From assembly GCA_021850345.1 (NCBI GenBank), contig JAJZMN010000226.1:1-12193 (forward strand): DNA of 12,193 nt, given 5' to 3'. Positions 1 to 7,336 of this stretch are shown piece after piece. The stretch comes from Actinomycetes bacterium (GTDB lineage Bacteria; Actinomycetota; Acidimicrobiia; Acidimicrobiales; RAAP-2). The translations under genes were made by a program, and so were the position numbers. Within the stretch, counting starts at the first letter, position 1. Each line of letters opens with the position of its first letter. The notes under the pieces are model-generated. The model saw only the letters and a list, made by a program, of their open reading frames with translations, searched no databases and was not told the DNA's origin.

Positions 1-447
<447 letters not shown>

Positions 448-453
448 GGCCGC

Positions 454-1326
454 GTGAAGTCCGGGTTCGTGACCGTGGTGGGGCGGCCGAACGTCGGCAA
501 GTCGACGCTCGTGAACCACATGGTGGGCACGAAGGTGTCCATCACCTCGTCGAGGCCGAACACCACGCGCCACAGCGTCCGGGGTGTGCTTCATCTCCCA
601 GGCTCCCAGGCGGTGTTCGTCGACACCCCGGGCTTGCACCGACCGCGCACCATGCTCGGCGAGCGTCTCGTCGAGACCGCGGGCGCGTCACTGCAAGATG
701 TCGACGTAGTGGTACCTGTCGTGGACGCCACCGCCGCGATCGGCCCCGGCGACCGGATGGTGCTGGCGAGATCGATCGCCGCGCGCAGCGAGGGTGGCAT
801 CGCGGTGGTGGTGAACAAGGTCGATCGGGCGAGTCGTGCGGATGTGGTCACCCGGCTGGCGAGCGTCGCGGCGACGGTCGAGGAGCTCGGCGGAGGTGAA
901 CGGGCCGAGTACTTTGCGGTCTCTGCGAGAACCGGTGAGGGTGTGGACGAGCTGGTCGAGGCGATCGTACGCCGGCTGCCCGACGGTCCCCCTTACTACC
1001 CCGACGGTACGGTCACCGACACGCCGGAGGCGGTGCGCGTCGCCGAGCTGGTGCGTGAGCAGCTGCTGCGTCGCGCGCGCGAGGAGCTGCCGCACTCGAT
1101 CGCGTGCCGGGTGACCGAGTGGGAGTGGCCCAGGATCCGCTGTGAGATCGTCGTCGAGCGAGACTCGCAGAAGGGCATCGTCATCGGCCGCGGTGGCGAG
1201 GTGCTGAAGGAAGTCGGGACCGCGGTCCGCCGACAGCTTCCGCCAGGTGTCTACCTCGAGCTGTACGTCCGAGTCGAGAAGCGTTGGCAGCAGCGCCCGG
1301 ACGCGCTCGACCGTCTCGGCTACTGA
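454..1326 (+). CDS. era: GTPase Era
   Basis: Era is a GTPase that binds 16S rRNA near its 3' end and aids 30S subunit assembly. The 290-residue length is typical. The G domain is complete: G1 GRPNVGKST at residues 10-18, the Thr-Thr G2 site at 37-38, G3 DTPG at 57-60, G4 NKVD at 121-124 and G5 SAR at 157-159. The C-terminal KH domain (about 200-285) has the GIVIGRGG loop at 241-248. The start is GTG, six bases after the stop of the CorC-family gene; only a weak purine stretch precedes it, which fits translation coupled to the upstream gene. The YFAVSARTGEG and VEKRWQQRPDALDRLGY segments match Era rather than the related EngA. The downstream gene is convergent, so this looks like the last gene of its operon. 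Confidence 0.97.
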   Translation: MKSGFVTVVGRPNVGKSTLVNHMVGTKVSITSSRPNTTRHSVRGVLHLPGSQAVFVDTPGLHRPRTMLGERLVETAGASLQDVDVVVPVVDATAAIGPGDRMVLARSIAARSEGGIAVVVNKVDRASRADVVTRLASVAATVEELGGGERAEYFAVSARTGEGVDELVEAIVRRLPDGPPYYPDGTVTDTPEAVRVAELVREQLLRRAREELPHSIACRVTEWEWPRIRCEIVVERDSQKGIVIGRGGEVLKEVGTAVRRQLPPGVYLELYVRVEKRWQQRPDALDRLGY

Positions 1327-1383
1327 TGTGGAACGGTTGGGCTCGGCTCGGGGCCCGATTGCCGCGCGCGATTCGCGCACGGA

Positions 1384-1439
1384 GGCGCCCACGCGACTGC
1401 CAACGTCGGCTGATGCCACTCCGCAGGCGTTGGCGCGCC
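1384..1439. terminator. Candidate bidirectional hairpin between era and the dinG-type gene
   Basis: The 135-base gap between two convergent genes holds a perfect 7-bp inverted repeat: GCCAACG at 1399-1405 and CGTTGGC at 1428-1434, with a 22-base loop. An outer 5-bp GGCGC/GCGCC pairing (1384-1388 with 1435-1439) could extend it across a one-sided internal loop. There is no T-tract on either side, so intrinsic termination is only a guess. A second short palindrome, GCGCG-ATT-CGCGC, lies near 1365-1377. No coding sequence was recognised in this gap. Confidence 0.35.
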
Positions 1440-1461
1440 CCCGTCGCTGTTGAAAGGGTCC

Positions 1462-3702
1462 TCAAGCCGCGGGAAGCGCGAGTACCTCTCCGAGGAAGTC
1501 GACGACGGCTTGGCGTTCTACGGTGCGCCGGAGCGGGGGCAGCGCCGCGAGCAGGACGCGTCGGTAGCTGGCGGTCGCCAGGCGCGGATCCAGCACCGCG
1601 ACGACGCCGTAGTCCGTCGAGGAGCGGATGAGCCGCCCCACACCTTGGGCGAGAAGGCTCGCCGCGCGCGGGAGGTCCACGAGCGAGAACGCTGCGTCAC
1701 CGGCGAGCTCGCGGCGGGCCTCGAGCAGCGGATCGTCCGGACGGCCAAAGGGAAGCCGGTCCAGGGTCACCAGACTGCACGAGCGGCCCGGGACGTCCAC
1801 GCCCTGCCAGAATCCGAGGGTGGCGAAGAGGCACGACGACTCTTGGGTGCTGAACGTCTCGAGCAGCCGGCCCTTGGGCAGTTCGCCCTGGAGAAGCAGG
1901 CGATAGGGGAGGCGATCTGCGAGCGCCTCTCTTGCCGCGTTCATCGCTCGATGGCTCGTGAACAGTGCGAGGGTTCGTCCGCCTGCGGCGTCGATCAGCG
2001 CGGCCAGCTCTTCGAAGATGGCGGGCTCGGCCGCCGGGCTGCGCCGGTCGGGAAGGTGTCGCGCCACGTAGAGGAGGCCGTGCGAGCGGAAGTCGAACGG
2101 GCTGCCGACGTCGAGGCGGTCCACGTCGAAGGCGTCGAGACCGAGCTGTACTTCGACCCTGCTCGGGACGGTCGCGCTCGTGAGGACGGCCGTTACCGAG
2201 CTCCACAACGTGGCCGAGAGCGCCGGGGCAACGTCGATGGGGGAGAGGCGGAGCACCGGCGCGCGCGGCGTACCGTCGACCCAGGCGACGTGGCCGTCGC
2301 CCGGTGCTCCGAGACGCCGGAGGTCCTCTGCGAGGTTGCCAGCGGCAGTGAGCGCCCGCACGCGTTGGCCGTCCTCGTCCCTGCCCGCGCCGTTGCCGGC
2401 TCGGCCCGAGCCGATCGATGGTCGGGCTGCCCGCTCGCCGGTACGGTCGTGTCCCACCTCGTGCGCCGGTGGGGAGATGCACGAGCGGAGACGCTCGAGG
2501 CGCGAGCTGGCGAGCTCGAGGACCGCGGCCAGCTCGTCGTCGTCGAAGCGAGGGGGCGACGGTGCCGCGTCACGATCCGGGAGGCTCGGAACCTGTGACG
2601 GGGATGCCGCGTCGCCGTCGAGCCCGAAGAACGCCCGCTCGCGCCCAAGAGGGACCGGGCCGCCGGAGCGCGCCGGGCGTTCGCTCGGCACGCGCGCCGG
2701 GCGCGCACCGTTGCGCGCTGAGTCCAGCGGTGCGTCCTGCAGCACCCGCGTGCCGAGTCGTGCCCGAAGGAGGTCGTGGAGCCGCACGGCGACCTCCGCG
2801 AGATCGGTCGCGCTCGCGTCCTTCTTTTCGACGAACCCTCTCGTCGTGCTGTGCAGCGCTCGCAGCCGGCCAGGGGTGATCTCGACGCCAAGGCTCGCGG
2901 TCATGATCGCCTCGACCTCGTGCGCTTCGTCGAAGATCACCACGTCGTGGGGCGGGAGGACGGCACCGCCGCTCGCGAGATGCGCACCGTAGAGGTGCGT
3001 GTTCACCACCACGACATCGGCCTCGGCCGCCTTCGTTCGAGCCCGCTCGGCGAAGCACTGGCCGCCAGCAGGGCAGCGATGCGCGCCGGGGCACTCGCGC
3101 GGCCCGACGCTGAGCATCGCCCACGCGCGAGGGTGGGGCTCGAAGGCGAGATCGGCGCGGTCACCCGTCTCCGAGCGCGCTGCCCAGGCGAGGAGCGCGC
3201 GTAGCTGCTCGACGAGCTGGTCGGGGGGGATGGCGCCGGCACGTCCCCCGTCGGCGTCGGTGTCCACGGCAACATCGCTGGCCGACCGGTCCGGGGGAGA
3301 GCCGTCGGCCGGGATGCTGACCAGCTCGTGTTGGACCCCTCGGCCCGTCATCTCGGCGGCACGCTGGAGGCACAGGTAGTTGCTCCGCCCCTTCAAGATC
3401 GCGAAGGAGACCGGACGGTCCAGCGCCGCGGCCACAGCCGGGAGGTCCTTGTGCGCGAGCTGGTCCTGGAGCGCCTTGGTGGCGGTCGCCACTACGACCG
3501 TCGCACCCGAGGCGATGGCAGGGACGAGGTACGCGAGGGACTTGCCGGTGCCGGTCCCGGCTTGGACGACGAGGTGGCGGTGAGATCCGATCGCCCGTGC
3601 GACCGCCGTCGCCATCGCGCGCTGCCCGGGGCGGTCCTCGCCACCGCTGGGCAGCGACGCCGCCACGTCGGCGAGCAGCCTGGCGACATCCTCGGAGGGC
3701 AT
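1462..3702 (-). CDS. dinG: ATP-dependent DNA helicase, DinG/XPD-like superfamily 2 with Fe-S cysteines
   Basis: This 746-residue protein has the full set of motifs of the DinG/YoaA branch of XPD-like 5'-3' helicases, which unwind DNA structures such as D-loops, R-loops and forked duplexes during repair. Motif I AGTGTGKS is at residues 48-55, the Walker B DEAH box at 258-261, the TSAT motif at 509-512, and motif VI QGVGRLIR at 686-693 supplies the arginine finger. Four cysteines at 111, 204, 210 and 216 have the spacing of the 4Fe-4S ligands. FWQGVDVPG (631-639) and RLPFGRPDDP (649-658) are typical of the C-terminal helicase domain. Two Gly/Pro/Arg-rich linkers (about 322-385 and 410-448) make it longer than many homologues. 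The ATG start is preceded by a TAGCGT box seven bases away and by no Shine-Dalgarno. It is convergent with era and divergent from the nucleotidyltransferase gene. Family assignment is secure; the exact paralogue is less so. Confidence 0.92.
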   Translation of the reverse strand: MPSEDVARLLADVAASLPSGGEDRPGQRAMATAVARAIGSHRHLVVQAGTGTGKSLAYLVPAIASGATVVVATATKALQDQLAHKDLPAVAAALDRPVSFAILKGRSNYLCLQRAAEMTGRGVQHELVSIPADGSPPDRSASDVAVDTDADGGRAGAIPPDQLVEQLRALLAWAARSETGDRADLAFEPHPRAWAMLSVGPRECPGAHRCPAGGQCFAERARTKAAEADVVVVNTHLYGAHLASGGAVLPPHDVVIFDEAHEVEAIMTASLGVEITPGRLRALHSTTRGFVEKKDASATDLAEVAVRLHDLLRARLGTRVLQDAPLDSARNGARPARVPSERPARSGGPVPLGRERAFFGLDGDAASPSQVPSLPDRDAAPSPPRFDDDELAAVLELASSRLERLRSCISPPAHEVGHDRTGERAARPSIGSGRAGNGAGRDEDGQRVRALTAAGNLAEDLRRLGAPGDGHVAWVDGTPRAPVLRLSPIDVAPALSATLWSSVTAVLTSATVPSRVEVQLGLDAFDVDRLDVGSPFDFRSHGLLYVARHLPDRRSPAAEPAIFEELAALIDAAGGRTLALFTSHRAMNAAREALADRLPYRLLLQGELPKGRLLETFSTQESSCLFATLGFWQGVDVPGRSCSLVTLDRLPFGRPDDPLLEARRELAGDAAFSLVDLPRAASLLAQGVGRLIRSSTDYGVVAVLDPRLATASYRRVLLAALPPLRRTVERQAVVDFLGEVLALPAA

Positions 3703-3709
3703 CGTGGCG

Positions 3710-3715
3710 ACGCTA
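3710..3715 (-). promoter_or_regulatory. -10 box TAGCGT for the dinG-type gene (predicted leaderless)
   Basis: On the minus strand TAGCGT fits the actinobacterial -10 consensus TANNNT and ends seven bases before the ATG at 3702, so transcription would begin at or next to the start codon. No Shine-Dalgarno precedes the ATG, which agrees with a leaderless message. No good -35 hexamer was seen. Confidence 0.5.
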
Positions 3716-3890
3716 CCCGCACCTCGTGACCGGTGCGACGGCGGTGGTGCCTGCCGCCGATCTGGTCTCGGTCAGATGCGTGAACGGCGTCGCGGACAGA
3801 GAACCTGGTTCACCTCTCCGACCCCGCCGGCACAACGCCGACCCCGCTGCAGCACGGGACGCCGGCCCCCGGGTGCTTCGACGGACAGTG

Positions 3891-3909
3891 GGCGCGCGCC
3901 ACGCGCGCC
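3891..3909. repeat. Perfect 8-bp GC-only inverted repeat upstream of the nucleotidyltransferase -10 box
   Basis: GGCGCGCG at 3891-3898 and CGCGCGCC at 3902-3909 form a perfect inverted repeat with a 3-base centre (CCA). It ends three bases before the predicted -10 box, so it fills the space where the -35/-10 spacer would lie. It could be a protein-binding site that blocks RNA polymerase, or simply GC-rich low-complexity DNA. The rest of the 222-base gap between the two divergent genes (3703-3924) shows no coding sequence; there is also a weak ATCTG/CAGAT pair at 3760-3777. Confidence 0.4.
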
Positions 3910-3912
3910 GCG

Positions 3913-3918
3913 TAGGGT
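3913..3918 (+). promoter_or_regulatory. -10 box TAGGGT for the RmlA-like gene (predicted leaderless)
   Basis: TAGGGT matches TANNNT and is separated by six bases from the GTG start at 3925, so the predicted first transcribed base is the G of the start codon or very near it. There is no Shine-Dalgarno in the short gap. Confidence 0.5.
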
Positions 3919-3924
3919 GGTCGG

Positions 3925-4668
3925 GTGAGAGGCGTTCTGCTTGCAGGTGGGACCGGGTCCCGACTTTGGCCGCTCACCCGGATCACGAACAAGCACCTCC
4001 TTCCGATCTACGACAGGCCGATGGTCCAGTGGTCGATCGAGGCACTCGTGAACGCGGGTGTCACCGAGCTGATGCTGGTCACCGGTGGGACGCACGCGGG
4101 TGAGTTCCTCCGCCTGCTCGGCAACGGCCACGAGTTCGGGATCGACCGGCTGAGCTACGGGTACCAGGAGCACCCGGGTGGCATCGCGGAGGCCCTCGGC
4201 CTCGCGGAGCGCTTCGCGGACGGAGAGGCCATCATCGTCATGCTGGCCGACAACGTCGTCGAGCGCTCCATCCGGCCGATGGTGGACGCCTTCGAGAAGG
4301 ATCCGACCGGTGCGAGGATCCTTCTGACCGAGGTTCGCGAGCCCGAGCACCTGCGCCACTTGGGTGTTCCCGAGATCGATGCCGAGGGGCGGGTGGTGCG
4401 GATCTTGGAGAAGCCAGAAGAGCCGCCGTCCAACTTCGGCGTCACTGGCATTTACTGCTACGACGCGGGCGTGTTCGACGTCATCAAGCGGCTGGCGCCG
4501 TCGGGTCGAGGGGAGCTCGAGATCACCGACGTGAACAACCACTATGTCCGCCAAAAGACGATGCGCTACGACGTCCTCGACGGCTTCTGGGGCGACGCTG
4601 GCGAGTCGATCGACGCGTACTACGCGGTGAACGACTTCGTGCGCAGCTACGGGGCGAACAAGGCCTGA
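3925..4668 (+). CDS. Short RmlA-like sugar-1-phosphate nucleotidyltransferase (glucose-1-phosphate thymidylyltransferase family)
   Basis: Enzymes of this family join a sugar 1-phosphate to an NTP, here most likely dTTP with glucose 1-phosphate to give dTDP-glucose for cell-surface glycans. The 247-residue protein has the signature GGTGSRLWPLT (residues 8-18), the conserved Lys in NKHLLP (23), LADN with metal-binding Asp109, EKP at 162-164, the GELEITDVN run at 196-204 and a second acidic metal site at FWGDAG (Asp224). The pattern FGIDRLSYGYQEHPGGIAEA corresponds closely to RmlA. Classical RmlA has about 290 residues; this one lacks most of the C-terminal helical region that forms part of the allosteric site. 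The GTG start is supported by the methionine position directly before the nucleotide-binding strand. No other dTDP-rhamnose gene is nearby, so the sugar is inferred only from family. Its 3' end overlaps that of dxs by 22 bases. Confidence 0.88.
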   Translation: MRGVLLAGGTGSRLWPLTRITNKHLLPIYDRPMVQWSIEALVNAGVTELMLVTGGTHAGEFLRLLGNGHEFGIDRLSYGYQEHPGGIAEALGLAERFADGEAIIVMLADNVVERSIRPMVDAFEKDPTGARILLTEVREPEHLRHLGVPEIDAEGRVVRILEKPEEPPSNFGVTGIYCYDAGVFDVIKRLAPSGRGELEITDVNNHYVRQKTMRYDVLDGFWGDAGESIDAYYAVNDFVRSYGANKA

Positions 4669-6719
4669 TCGCCCGAGCGCAGCACCCGGCGCACGCTGGC
4701 TGCGATGCCGGCACCGTCGAGCCCGAGGCCCGCCAGGATCGAGTCCGGCCGGTCGTGGGGGACGAAGGTGCGCGGGATCCCGAGGGTCGTGACGGGCGGC
4801 GCCTGCTTGTCCATCTCATGGCAGACCTGGGCGATCGCGTCGCCGAGCCACGTGCCCGCTCCTCCGGTGCGGAGCCCGTCCTCTGCGGTCACGACGACAC
4901 GATGGCGAGCCGCGTGGGCGAGCATGGCCTGGTCAGGTGGGCTCACGACTCGCGGGTCCCAGACCGTCGCCTCGATGCCTGTGCGTTCTGCGAGCTCTGT
5001 TGCCGCGGCCTCGCACGCGGCGAGCAGCTTCCCGACGCCCACGAGGCATACCGAGCCGTCGCCCTCGCGCACCATGCGGGCCTCGAGGTCTCGGCCGGCG
5101 GTGCCATGGCGCGCGGGCGTGGAAGGGAAGCGGATCGTAGAAGGCCCTGGGAGCTCGAGCGCGGTCTCGAGCATGACCTCGAGGTCCTCGGCGCTCGAAG
5201 GAGCGAACACGGTCATGCCGGGGACGGCGAGTGAGAGGACGAGGTCGAAGATCCCGTGGTGGCTCGGGCCGTTGTCGCCCGTGATGCCCGCGCGGTCCAG
5301 GGCGAAGACGACCGGAAGGTGGTGCAGCCCGACGTCGAGGTTCATCTGGTCGAACGCACGCGACAAGAACGTGGAATAGACCGCGACGACCGGTCGCAAA
5401 CCGCCCATGGCCATGCCTGCTGCGGCGGTCGTCTCGTGCTGTTCGGCGATACCCACGTCGAAGAACCGGTCGGGAAAACGCGCCTGGAAGGCGAGCAGGC
5501 CGGTCGGACCCGGCATCGCCGCGGTGAGCGCGACCACCTCGGGCCGACGCTCCGCTATGCGCACGAGCGCCCGGCTGAACGCGTCGGTATAGGTGGCGAC
5601 GGGCATCGTCACCATCTGTTCGTGCCCCTCGGTCGCCGACAAGGCGCGCCGGTCGGTGCCGGCGTGTGCCGCTGCGTCCACCTCTTCAGTGGCGCGGGGG
5701 ATCGGTTCAGGCGCAGGGTGCTCGCCGCCGCGGTGGCGCGCCCGGTCGACTTCGCCGGTCGGGCGGGGGGACGACGGCGGCGCGCCGAGCACCACCTTGC
5801 CCTTCACATCGTGCAGGCACTGCACCTCGTCCTCTTCGGCCGGCGCGTACCCGCGCCCCTTCTGGGTGAGGACATGCACCGCGATCGGGCCGTCCCACTC
5901 GGCCGCGTTGGCCAGCGCCTGCTCGGTCTGCGCCACGTCGTGGCCGTCGATCGGGCCGGCATAGCGGACGCCCAGTGCCTCGAAGAAGGTATGGGGCGAA
6001 ACCACCTCGCGCAGCGCGCTCGTGACGCCGTGCACGCCCGAGTAGGCAAGGTCGCCCACGCCGGGAAGCTCGCGCAGCATCGTGCGCAAGCGCTCGCGGG
6101 TCTGGACGTAGGCCGGGTGGAGGCGCAGCGAGGTGACGCTCTTGGAGAGCAGCGAGACGGTCGGCGCGTACGAGCGACCGTTGTCGTTCAGCACCACGAG
6201 CACCCGGCGGCCAGAGTGGCCGAGGTTGTTCAACGCCTCGTACGCCATTCCCCCGGTCAGCGCACCGTCGCCGACGACCGCCACGACGCGCCGATCGCCG
6301 CCCGAGCCGATCAGCTGGCCTTCGAGTGCCCAGGCGGTCGCCAGTCCGTGCGCGTAGGAGAGCACCGTCGACGCGTGGCTGTTCTCGATCCAGTCGTGGT
6401 CCGACTCAGCGCGGCTCGGGTAGCCCGAGAGCCCGCCCCTCTGACGCAGCTTCGCGAACCCGTAGCGGCGACCGGTCAAGAGCTTGTGGATGTAGGCCTG
6501 GTGGCCCGTGTCCCACAGCACGGCGTCACGAGGCGACTCGAAGACACGGTGCAAGGCGAGCGTCAGCTCGACGACACCCAGGTTGGAGCCGAGATGGCCG
6601 CCGGTGGTCGTGACCGACTCGACGATGAAGGCGCGGATCTCCTCGGCGAGGACGGCGAGCTCTTCGGCCCCGAGCGAGCGAAGATCCGCGGGAGTCTCGA
6701 TACGTGGAAGGAGTGTCAT
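4647..6719 (-). CDS. dxs: 1-deoxy-D-xylulose-5-phosphate synthase
   Basis: Dxs condenses pyruvate and glyceraldehyde 3-phosphate, using thiamine diphosphate, in the first step of the MEP isoprenoid pathway. With the start at MTLLPRIETPADLRSL the protein has 690 residues. Domain I carries GHLGSNLGVVELT (41-53), WDTGHQAY (69-76) and the thiamine-diphosphate motif GDGALTGGMAYEALNN (150-165) with the following LNDN (177-180). Domain II has IAEQHE with the catalytic Glu426 and DRAGITGDNGPSHHGIFDL (475-493). Domain III ends with the AEDGLRTGGAGTWL segment (612-625) of the transketolase C-terminal fold. A linker of about 60 residues (311-372) rich in Pro, Arg, Glu and Ala separates domains I and II and is longer than usual. 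An upstream in-frame ATG at 6767 and GTG at 6773 would add 16 or 18 residues; the chosen ATG matches the usual family start. No clear Shine-Dalgarno is present. The stop lies inside the convergent nucleotidyltransferase gene. Confidence 0.95.
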   Translation of the reverse strand: MTLLPRIETPADLRSLGAEELAVLAEEIRAFIVESVTTTGGHLGSNLGVVELTLALHRVFESPRDAVLWDTGHQAYIHKLLTGRRYGFAKLRQRGGLSGYPSRAESDHDWIENSHASTVLSYAHGLATAWALEGQLIGSGGDRRVVAVVGDGALTGGMAYEALNNLGHSGRRVLVVLNDNGRSYAPTVSLLSKSVTSLRLHPAYVQTRERLRTMLRELPGVGDLAYSGVHGVTSALREVVSPHTFFEALGVRYAGPIDGHDVAQTEQALANAAEWDGPIAVHVLTQKGRGYAPAEEDEVQCLHDVKGKVVLGAPPSSPRPTGEVDRARHRGGEHPAPEPIPRATEEVDAAAHAGTDRRALSATEGHEQMVTMPVATYTDAFSRALVRIAERRPEVVALTAAMPGPTGLLAFQARFPDRFFDVGIAEQHETTAAAGMAMGGLRPVVAVYSTFLSRAFDQMNLDVGLHHLPVVFALDRAGITGDNGPSHHGIFDLVLSLAVPGMTVFAPSSAEDLEVMLETALELPGPSTIRFPSTPARHGTAGRDLEARMVREGDGSVCLVGVGKLLAACEAAATELAERTGIEATVWDPRVVSPPDQAMLAHAARHRVVVTAEDGLRTGGAGTWLGDAIAQVCHEMDKQAPPVTTLGIPRTFVPHDRPDSILAGLGLDGAGIAASVRRVLRSGDQALFAP

Positions 6720-6739
6720 GGCAGGCTCAGCGGGGCCAC

Positions 6740-6755
6740 TGCCCGCGGGCGGGCA
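6740..6755 (-). promoter_or_regulatory. Perfect 6-bp hairpin in the predicted dxs leader
   Basis: TGCCCG and CGGGCA pair around a 4-base loop, about 20 bases before the dxs ATG. Given the -10 box at 6777-6772, this hairpin lies inside a leader of about 46 bases. It could affect translation or message stability; no named riboswitch class is matched. Confidence 0.4.
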
Positions 6756-6771
6756 ACTGGTTCGCATGACC

Positions 6772-6777
6772 ACGCTA
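6772..6777 (-). promoter_or_regulatory. -10 box TAGCGT upstream of dxs
   Basis: This is the same hexamer as the one before the dinG-type gene. A transcript from it would start near 6765, giving dxs a leader of about 46 bases to the ATG at 6719. It starts too late to use the ATG at 6767, which supports the shorter protein. No -35 was identified. Confidence 0.4.
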
Positions 6778-6820
6778 CCTGTTCTGCACGCGCGCGACGG
6801 TGCGCCGAGAGGGTGCGGTA

Positions 6821-6853
6821 TCGATCGTCGGATCCGAACGAACGTCCGATCGA
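6821..6853. repeat. Nested inverted repeats between the thioesterase gene and the dxs promoter
   Basis: TCGATCG at 6821-6827 pairs with CGATCGA at 6847-6853. Between them is a self-complementary TCGGATCCGA (6828-6837), and TCGGA (6828-6832) can also pair with TCCGA (6845-6849). The element lies 12 bases after the thioesterase stop and about 45 bases upstream of the dxs -10 box, so it could be a terminator-like hairpin for the former or an operator for the latter. No T-tract follows it on the minus strand. Confidence 0.35.
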
Positions 6854-6864
6854 GACGCGCTCCA

Positions 6865-7323
6865 TTACCCCTGTGCTCGAGGCGCAGCGCGATCGACGCA
6901 ACCTGCCTTCGCCAGGAAGGCGGGGCGGTCCACCAGGACCCGGGTAAGCCTGCCGGCAGCGACGAGCCCCGCCCGGTCGTCGGCGTCGAGGGTAACCGAC
7001 AGGGTGAAGACGAGCCGACGGCCCTCCACCTTCTCGAGCGTCGCTTCCGCCGTCACCCTCGCGCCGATCGGCACCGGCGCGAGGTGGTCGAACTGCAGGC
7101 GCGAGGCCACGCTCGTGCGCGCAGCGCCGAGCCGTCCATCGATCGCACGGCAGCTCGCTTCTTCGCACAGCGCGACGAGGCGGGGCGTCCCGAGGACGGG
7201 GACGTCTCCCGAGCGCAGGTGCTCCGCGGTGTCCGTGTCGGCCACGGTCATGTGCACTGAGGCAGACAGCCCCGCGGCGAGGTTGGCGTGCGCCGAAGCT
7301 GCCTGCGTTCGACCGTGGGCCAT
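6865..7323 (-). CDS. FlK-like hotdog-fold acyl-CoA thioesterase
   Basis: The 152-residue product resembles the fluoroacetyl-CoA thioesterase FlK family, single hotdog-fold thioesterases. The three catalytic positions known in FlK (Thr42, Glu50, His76) have counterparts here: Thr46 in VLGTPRLVALCEEA, Glu54 eight residues later as in FlK, and His80 in QFDHLAPVPIG. The VEGRRLVFTLSV strand (99-110) matches the VEGRRLSWRVS strand of FlK. Most members in genomes without fluoroacetate chemistry have unknown acyl-CoA substrates, so no substrate is claimed. The open frame extends upstream over tldD, but the ATG at 7323 is chosen because a TATCGT box lies seven bases before it and about 20 residues then precede the conserved domain. 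A later ATG (residue 25) would cut into the first strand. It lies 145 bases upstream of dxs on the same strand and diverges from tldD. Confidence 0.82.
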   Translation of the reverse strand: MAHGRTQAASAHANLAAGLSASVHMTVADTDTAEHLRSGDVPVLGTPRLVALCEEASCRAIDGRLGAARTSVASRLQFDHLAPVPIGARVTAEATLEKVEGRRLVFTLSVTLDADDRAGLVAAGRLTRVLVDRPAFLAKAGCVDRAAPRAQG

Positions 7324-7329
7324 CGACAC

Positions 7330-7336
7330 TACGATA
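7330..7336. promoter_or_regulatory. Overlapping divergent -10 elements (TACGAT + / TATCGT -) shared by tldD and the thioesterase gene
   Basis: Only 20 bases separate the two divergent start codons. Inside them, TACGAT on the plus strand (7330-7335) ends eight bases before the tldD GTG, and TATCGT on the minus strand (7336-7331) ends seven bases before the thioesterase ATG. Both match TANNNT, and they share five base pairs of the same seven-base run. Any -35 contacts must lie inside the opposite gene; TTCGAC at 7308-7313 is a weak plus-strand candidate at a 16-base spacing. Neither gene has a Shine-Dalgarno here. Confidence 0.6.

Noticed and set aside
1450..2598. Long plus-strand frame of 382 codons opposite the helicase gene
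   Set aside because: It is antisense to a gene with complete helicase motifs, is very rich in Arg, Glu and Gly, and shows no recognisable domain; such shadows are expected in high-GC DNA.
5256..6947. 563-codon plus-strand frame opposite dxs
   Set aside because: Antisense to an intact, strongly conserved gene; Arg/His/Val-rich composition without motifs.
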